Shown one piece after another: positions 36,673 to 39,334 of a DNA stretch of 39,334 bases (the first letter of the stretch is position 1; every line of letters begins with the position of its first letter). Location of the stretch: NCBI RefSeq assembly GCF_030757795.1, contig NZ_JAUQWH010000081.1, positions 1-39,334 on the forward strand. Reading direction: 5' to 3'. The notes beneath the pieces are model-generated. The model had not been told where the DNA came from and searched no databases. It was given only the letters and a program-made list of their open reading frames with translations. The translations under genes and the position numbers were made by a program. Origin of the DNA: Actinoplanes oryzae. Lineage in GTDB: Bacteria; Actinomycetota; Actinomycetes; Mycobacteriales; Micromonosporaceae.

Positions 36673-37108
36673 ACCCCACGTGGCTGTCCTGATAGCCGAG
36701 CCGCGCATAGAAGCGGTGCGCCTCGGTGCGCCGCCTGTTGGACGTCAGCTGGATGACGCCGGAACCCCGCTCGCGGGCCTGCTGCTCGACCCACTCCATC
36801 AGCTGCCGGCCCAGGCCCTGACCCCGCAGATCCGCCCGTACGTGCACCGACTCGACGGTGAGCCGCTCCGCCCCGCCCCGGATCAGCGACGGGATGAACG
36901 TGAGCTGGCACGTGGCCACGACCTCGCCGGCCCGTTCCATGACGATCAGCTCGTTGCGAGGGTCGGCGTCGATGGCCTCGAAGGCCGCCCAATGGCCCTC
37001 GTCCACGCTCTCGGGCACCGCCCCGGGCTCGACGGCTCCACCGTTCATCAGGTCAAGGATCACCGGTACGTCGGCGCGGTCCGCCGTTCGGAAGGAGAGA
37101 TCGGACAC
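36656..37108 (-). CDS. GNAT-family N-acetyltransferase
   Basis: A 150-aa acetyltransferase: SFRTADRADVPVILDLMNGG at the start, NELIVMERAGEVVATCQLTFIPSL for beta-2 to beta-4, ESVHVRADLRGQGLGRQLMEWVEQQA with the acetyl-CoA loop (RGQGLG), and VIQLTSNRRRTEAHRFYARLGYQDSHVGFKK at the end. The form resembles PhnO/TmrB-like small-molecule or protein acetyltransferases; the substrate is unknown. GTG 37108 has CAGGAT six bases upstream; ATG 37126 would add six residues. It is divergent from the K+ channel gene (25 bp between starts) and overlaps the polymerase gene by 17 bp. Confidence 0.92.
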   Translation of the reverse strand: MSDLSFRTADRADVPVILDLMNGGAVEPGAVPESVDEGHWAAFEAIDADPRNELIVMERAGEVVATCQLTFIPSLIRGGAERLTVESVHVRADLRGQGLGRQLMEWVEQQARERGSGVIQLTSNRRRTEAHRFYARLGYQDSHVGFKKPL

Positions 37109-37132
37109 GGTCCCATCCTGCACCATGACCGG

Positions 37133-37594
37133 ATGGGGATGCTGCTTGCGCCGTTCCGGGCGATCTACCGCGGGCTGGTGTGGCTCGCCAACTCGCCGCG
37201 GACGCTGATTCTGTCGTACGCCCTGCTGATCGCGGTCAGCAGCGTGCTCTACCGGATCTTCGAGCCGGACGCCACCTTCGGCGACGCGATCTGGTGGGCC
37301 GTGGTGACCGCGTCGACGGTGGGCTACGGCGACATCTCGCCCGAGACCTTCCCGGGCCGCCTCATGGCGGCGCTGCTCATCTCGGTCATGGTGCTGGTGG
37401 TCGTGCCATTGATCACCGCGCACTTCGCCAGCAAGCTGATCGTCGACACGGACGCCTTCCGCCACGAGGAGCAGGAGGAGCTGAAGAACAACCTCCGCCA
37501 GGTCCGCCGCCTCCTCGAAGCCCTGGCCGAGCGCGAAGGCATCACCCCGCCCGGCGACTCCCGCCCGGCCTCGGAGCATGTCCCCGGCAGCTGA
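37133..37594 (+). CDS. Two-transmembrane potassium channel
   Basis: A 153-aa KcsA-like channel subunit, active as a tetramer. Helix 1 (about 24-42, LILSYALLIAVSSVLY), pore helix (GDAIWWAVVTAS), selectivity filter TVGYGD (residues 62-67, the canonical K+ form) and helix 2 (about 75-98, GRLMAALLISVMVLVVVPLI). The cytosolic C terminus is a charged coiled coil (RHEEQEELKNNLRQVRRLLEALAE), suited to tetramer bundling, with no RCK domain. It may work with the potassium proteins at 5.5-8.9 kb, though it is far away. ATG 37133 or 37139 is the start; a weak CACCAT lies upstream. Confidence 0.94.
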   Translation: MGMLLAPFRAIYRGLVWLANSPRTLILSYALLIAVSSVLYRIFEPDATFGDAIWWAVVTASTVGYGDISPETFPGRLMAALLISVMVLVVVPLITAHFASKLIVDTDAFRHEEQEELKNNLRQVRRLLEALAEREGITPPGDSRPASEHVPGS

Positions 37595-37667
37595 CCGCCC
37601 GACCCGCCGGGCTCGTGAGCAGCGCTGACCGCTCGTAGCCCGGGCGTCCTGCCCCGCTGACCGCGCG
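37591..37667. repeat. Three-copy CTGACCGC(C/T/G)CG repeat beginning at the K+ channel stop
   Basis: Copies at 37591-37601, 37625-37635 and 37657-37667, spaced 34 and 32 bp; the first contains the channel's TGA (37592-37594). Fourth example of a stop-anchored repeat in a convergent gap. Confidence 0.65.
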
Positions 37668-37679
37668 ACTGCTCCTTTT

Positions 37680-37696
37680 GCGGGGCTCCGCCTTTT
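37680..37696. terminator. Short T-tailed terminator of the K+ channel gene
   Basis: GCGG (37680-37683) and CCGC (37688-37691) form a 4-bp stem with a GGCT loop, followed by CTTTT. T-runs flank both sides (TTTT also precedes the stem), so it may act in both directions. Confidence 0.45.
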
Positions 37697-37708
37697 ACCG
37701 GCGGCGGG

Positions 37709-39280
37709 TCATCGGGCGGGGCAGCGCAAGCCCTCCTGCGGAACCTCGAGGTTGATCAGATAGCGGTCGACGGCGGTGACGATGCACTGGGTGCTCGGGT
37801 ACGCGGTGTGGCCCTCGCCCTCCCACGTCAGCACGCGGCCGGTGCCCAGCATCGACGCGAGCTTGGCCGTGTTCTCGTAGGGCGTGGCCGGGTCGCCGGT
37901 CGTGCCCACCACCACGATCGGCGGGGCGCCCGTGGCCGCGCCCGTCGGGTAGGGGTCGCGCTTGCCCTGCCAGAAGGAGCACGTCAGCAGCCCGAGCGCC
38001 ATCGAGCCGCCGAACAGCGGGTACTTCGTGCGCCACTCGCCCTGGAGCTGGCGGATCCGGTCGACGGTCAGGGTCTCGTCGGTGTCGGCGCAGTTCACGG
38101 CGAAGTTGGCGTCGAAGAGGTTCGAGTAGGTGCCGTCGGGGCGCCGGTCCGCATACTGGTCGGCGAGGTCGAAGACCCCCTCGGCGTCGCCGGACTGCAG
38201 ATCGGCGATCGCCTTGGCGAGCTGCTGCCAGCCGGTCTCGGTGTAGAGCGACGACACCACGGACAGGAACACCCAGCCGGACGTCGCCTCGCGCCCGTCC
38301 GCCCCGCGTACCGGGGAAGCCTCCGCCTTGGCGAGCGCGTCGGTGACCGCCTTGCGAGGGTCGGCGGCGATCGGGCACTTGTCCGGGGTGGCCTTGCACC
38401 AGGTGGTGAAGTTGGTGAACGCCCGCTCGAAGCCCTTGGCCTGCGTCTCCGACGCCGCCACGGTGTCCTGCGCGGGGTCGATCGCGCCGTCGAGCACGAG
38501 CGCGCGGATCTTGTCAGGATAGAGCTGCGCGTACGTCGCCCCGAGCAGCGTCCCGTACGAGAACCCCAGATACGTCGTCTTCTCGTCGCCGACCGCGGTC
38601 CGGATGGCGTCCATGTCCCGGGCGGCCTGCTCGGTGCTGAAGTTCGTGAGCTGCTCGCCGTACTTCTGGGCGCAGCCCTCGGCGATCCGCTTGCTGATCC
38701 CGACGACCTCCTGGAAACCGGCCTCCGACTGCGGGTCCGGCGGCGCCGCGAAGGACGCGTCCTCGTCCGTGGCCGAGATGCACTTCACGGGGCTCGACTT
38801 GCCGACGCCCCGCGGGTCGAAGCCCACGATGTCGAACTTGTCGGTCACCTCGGACGGCAACCCGCCGAGCGCCTGCCCGTACGACAGGTAGACCGCCGTC
38901 TCGATGCCCGACCCGCCGGGCCCACCCGGGTTGATCAGCAGCGACCCGATCCGGTCGGTCTGCGTGCTCGACCGGATGCGGATCATCGCGATGTCGTACG
39001 TCTGACCGCTCTGCGGCGCACTCCAGTTCCGCGGGACGGCGACCGTGGCGCACTCGTACGTCATGTTGGCGGCGCCGCGCCCGATCAGCTCCTCCGGCAC
39101 CTCGGGGCAGGGCGTCCACTGCGCCTGGGTCCCCGGGGCGGCGGCCGGCGCCGAGCTGCTCCCGCTCGTGGGCGCGGCCCGGTCGACATCGCCGGGCGCG
39201 AACGCCGGCAGCGTGCAGCCGGCCGTGGTCATGACGACGGCGACCAGCGCGGCTAGGACGAGGCGGGGGGTACGCGGCAC
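37709..39280 (-). CDS. Secreted alpha/beta-hydrolase lipoprotein (tripeptidyl aminopeptidase-like)
   Basis: A 523-aa exported enzyme. The signal peptide ends in a lipobox (TTAGC, Cys ~22), so it is lipid-anchored outside the membrane after a Ser/Ala/Pro linker. The hydrolase core has LLINPGGPGGSG (oxyanion loop), GFDPRGVGKSSPV, the nucleophile in YLGFSYGTLLGATYA, the acid in TTGDPATPYENT and the His in WEGEGHTAYPS. The C-terminal TAP-like domain is typical of Streptomyces SlpD/SlpE and Tap proteases, which remove N-terminal tripeptides. Six or more Cys suggest disulfides. GTG 39280 has GAAAGG upstream. Nothing further was recognised in the last 54 bases. Confidence 0.92.
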   Translation of the reverse strand: MPRTPRLVLAALVAVVMTTAGCTLPAFAPGDVDRAAPTSGSSSAPAAAPGTQAQWTPCPEVPEELIGRGAANMTYECATVAVPRNWSAPQSGQTYDIAMIRIRSSTQTDRIGSLLINPGGPGGSGIETAVYLSYGQALGGLPSEVTDKFDIVGFDPRGVGKSSPVKCISATDEDASFAAPPDPQSEAGFQEVVGISKRIAEGCAQKYGEQLTNFSTEQAARDMDAIRTAVGDEKTTYLGFSYGTLLGATYAQLYPDKIRALVLDGAIDPAQDTVAASETQAKGFERAFTNFTTWCKATPDKCPIAADPRKAVTDALAKAEASPVRGADGREATSGWVFLSVVSSLYTETGWQQLAKAIADLQSGDAEGVFDLADQYADRRPDGTYSNLFDANFAVNCADTDETLTVDRIRQLQGEWRTKYPLFGGSMALGLLTCSFWQGKRDPYPTGAATGAPPIVVVGTTGDPATPYENTAKLASMLGTGRVLTWEGEGHTAYPSTQCIVTAVDRYLINLEVPQEGLRCPAR

Positions 39281-39334
39281 GGTGCGCGGCCTTTCTCGTT
39301 CGGCGGAGGCGCCTCGGCTTCGGCACGGCCGCGA

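Overview
The window is high-GC actinobacterial chromosome, most likely from the Micromonosporaceae (Actinoplanes/Micromonospora type). Third codon positions are almost all G or C, GTG starts and 4-base start/stop overlaps are common, and the gene order follows the Mycobacterium tuberculosis block Rv2698 to Rv2674: DUF3093, dut, DUF3710, OB-fold, DUF3159, two TrkA/RCK proteins, APC permease, TRAM methyltransferase, dxs, RNase D, DUF3000, hemE, hemY, hemQ, msrB. The family and synteny statements come from memory and were not searched.

Layout. 1-374: 3' end of an unknown gene. 527-3681: DUF3093 (minus) divergent from dut, DUF3710, OB-fold and DUF3159. 3754-5443: a divergent SDR dehydrogenase / MmyB-like regulator pair that interrupts the conserved block. 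5455-10162: two RCK potassium-regulatory proteins divergent from a KimA-type permease, which is followed by an rRNA uracil methyltransferase. 10235-12157: dxs. 12207-16116: three paralogous membrane-anchored beta-propeller proteins. 16191-18094: an OmpR/histidine kinase pair. 18091-19803: a DUF2637 membrane protein with a C-terminal HTH and an anchored secreted protein. 19861-23120: fadA-fadB beta-oxidation operon. 23201-28052: RNase D, anchored trypsin-like protease, DUF218, DUF3000, hemE. 28054-29315: thyA-folA. 29374-31617: small accessory genes (coiled-coil protein, DUF397, WrbA, glycogen-binding-like E-set protein, ElaA acetyltransferase). 31811-33912: hemY-hemQ. 34096-39280: 63-aa orphan, msrB, sortase-anchored protein, stand-alone LigD-type polymerase, acetyltransferase, potassium channel, secreted alpha/beta-hydrolase lipoprotein.

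The genes serve isoprenoid precursors (dxs), coproporphyrin-dependent heme synthesis (hemE, hemY, hemQ), thymidylate and folate (dut, thyA, folA), potassium handling (two RCK proteins, KimA-type permease, K+ channel), fatty-acid oxidation and envelope functions.

The most unusual signals are not genes. First, every convergent gap longer than 100 bp (four of four) carries its own short tandem-repeat array, and the first unit overlaps or abuts a stop codon of a flanking gene. One array is five evenly spaced DnaA-box-like 9-mers. Second, an in-frame extension with 91% GC3 follows the UGA of an 89-aa coiled-coil gene. Third, the three tandem propellers share four cysteines (CX4C and CX8C). Fourth, many genes have a TANNNT hexamer 6-8 nt before the start codon, which predicts leaderless mRNAs. 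No stretch over 300 bases lacks a gene, and no tRNA, rRNA, CRISPR array or insertion sequence was seen.
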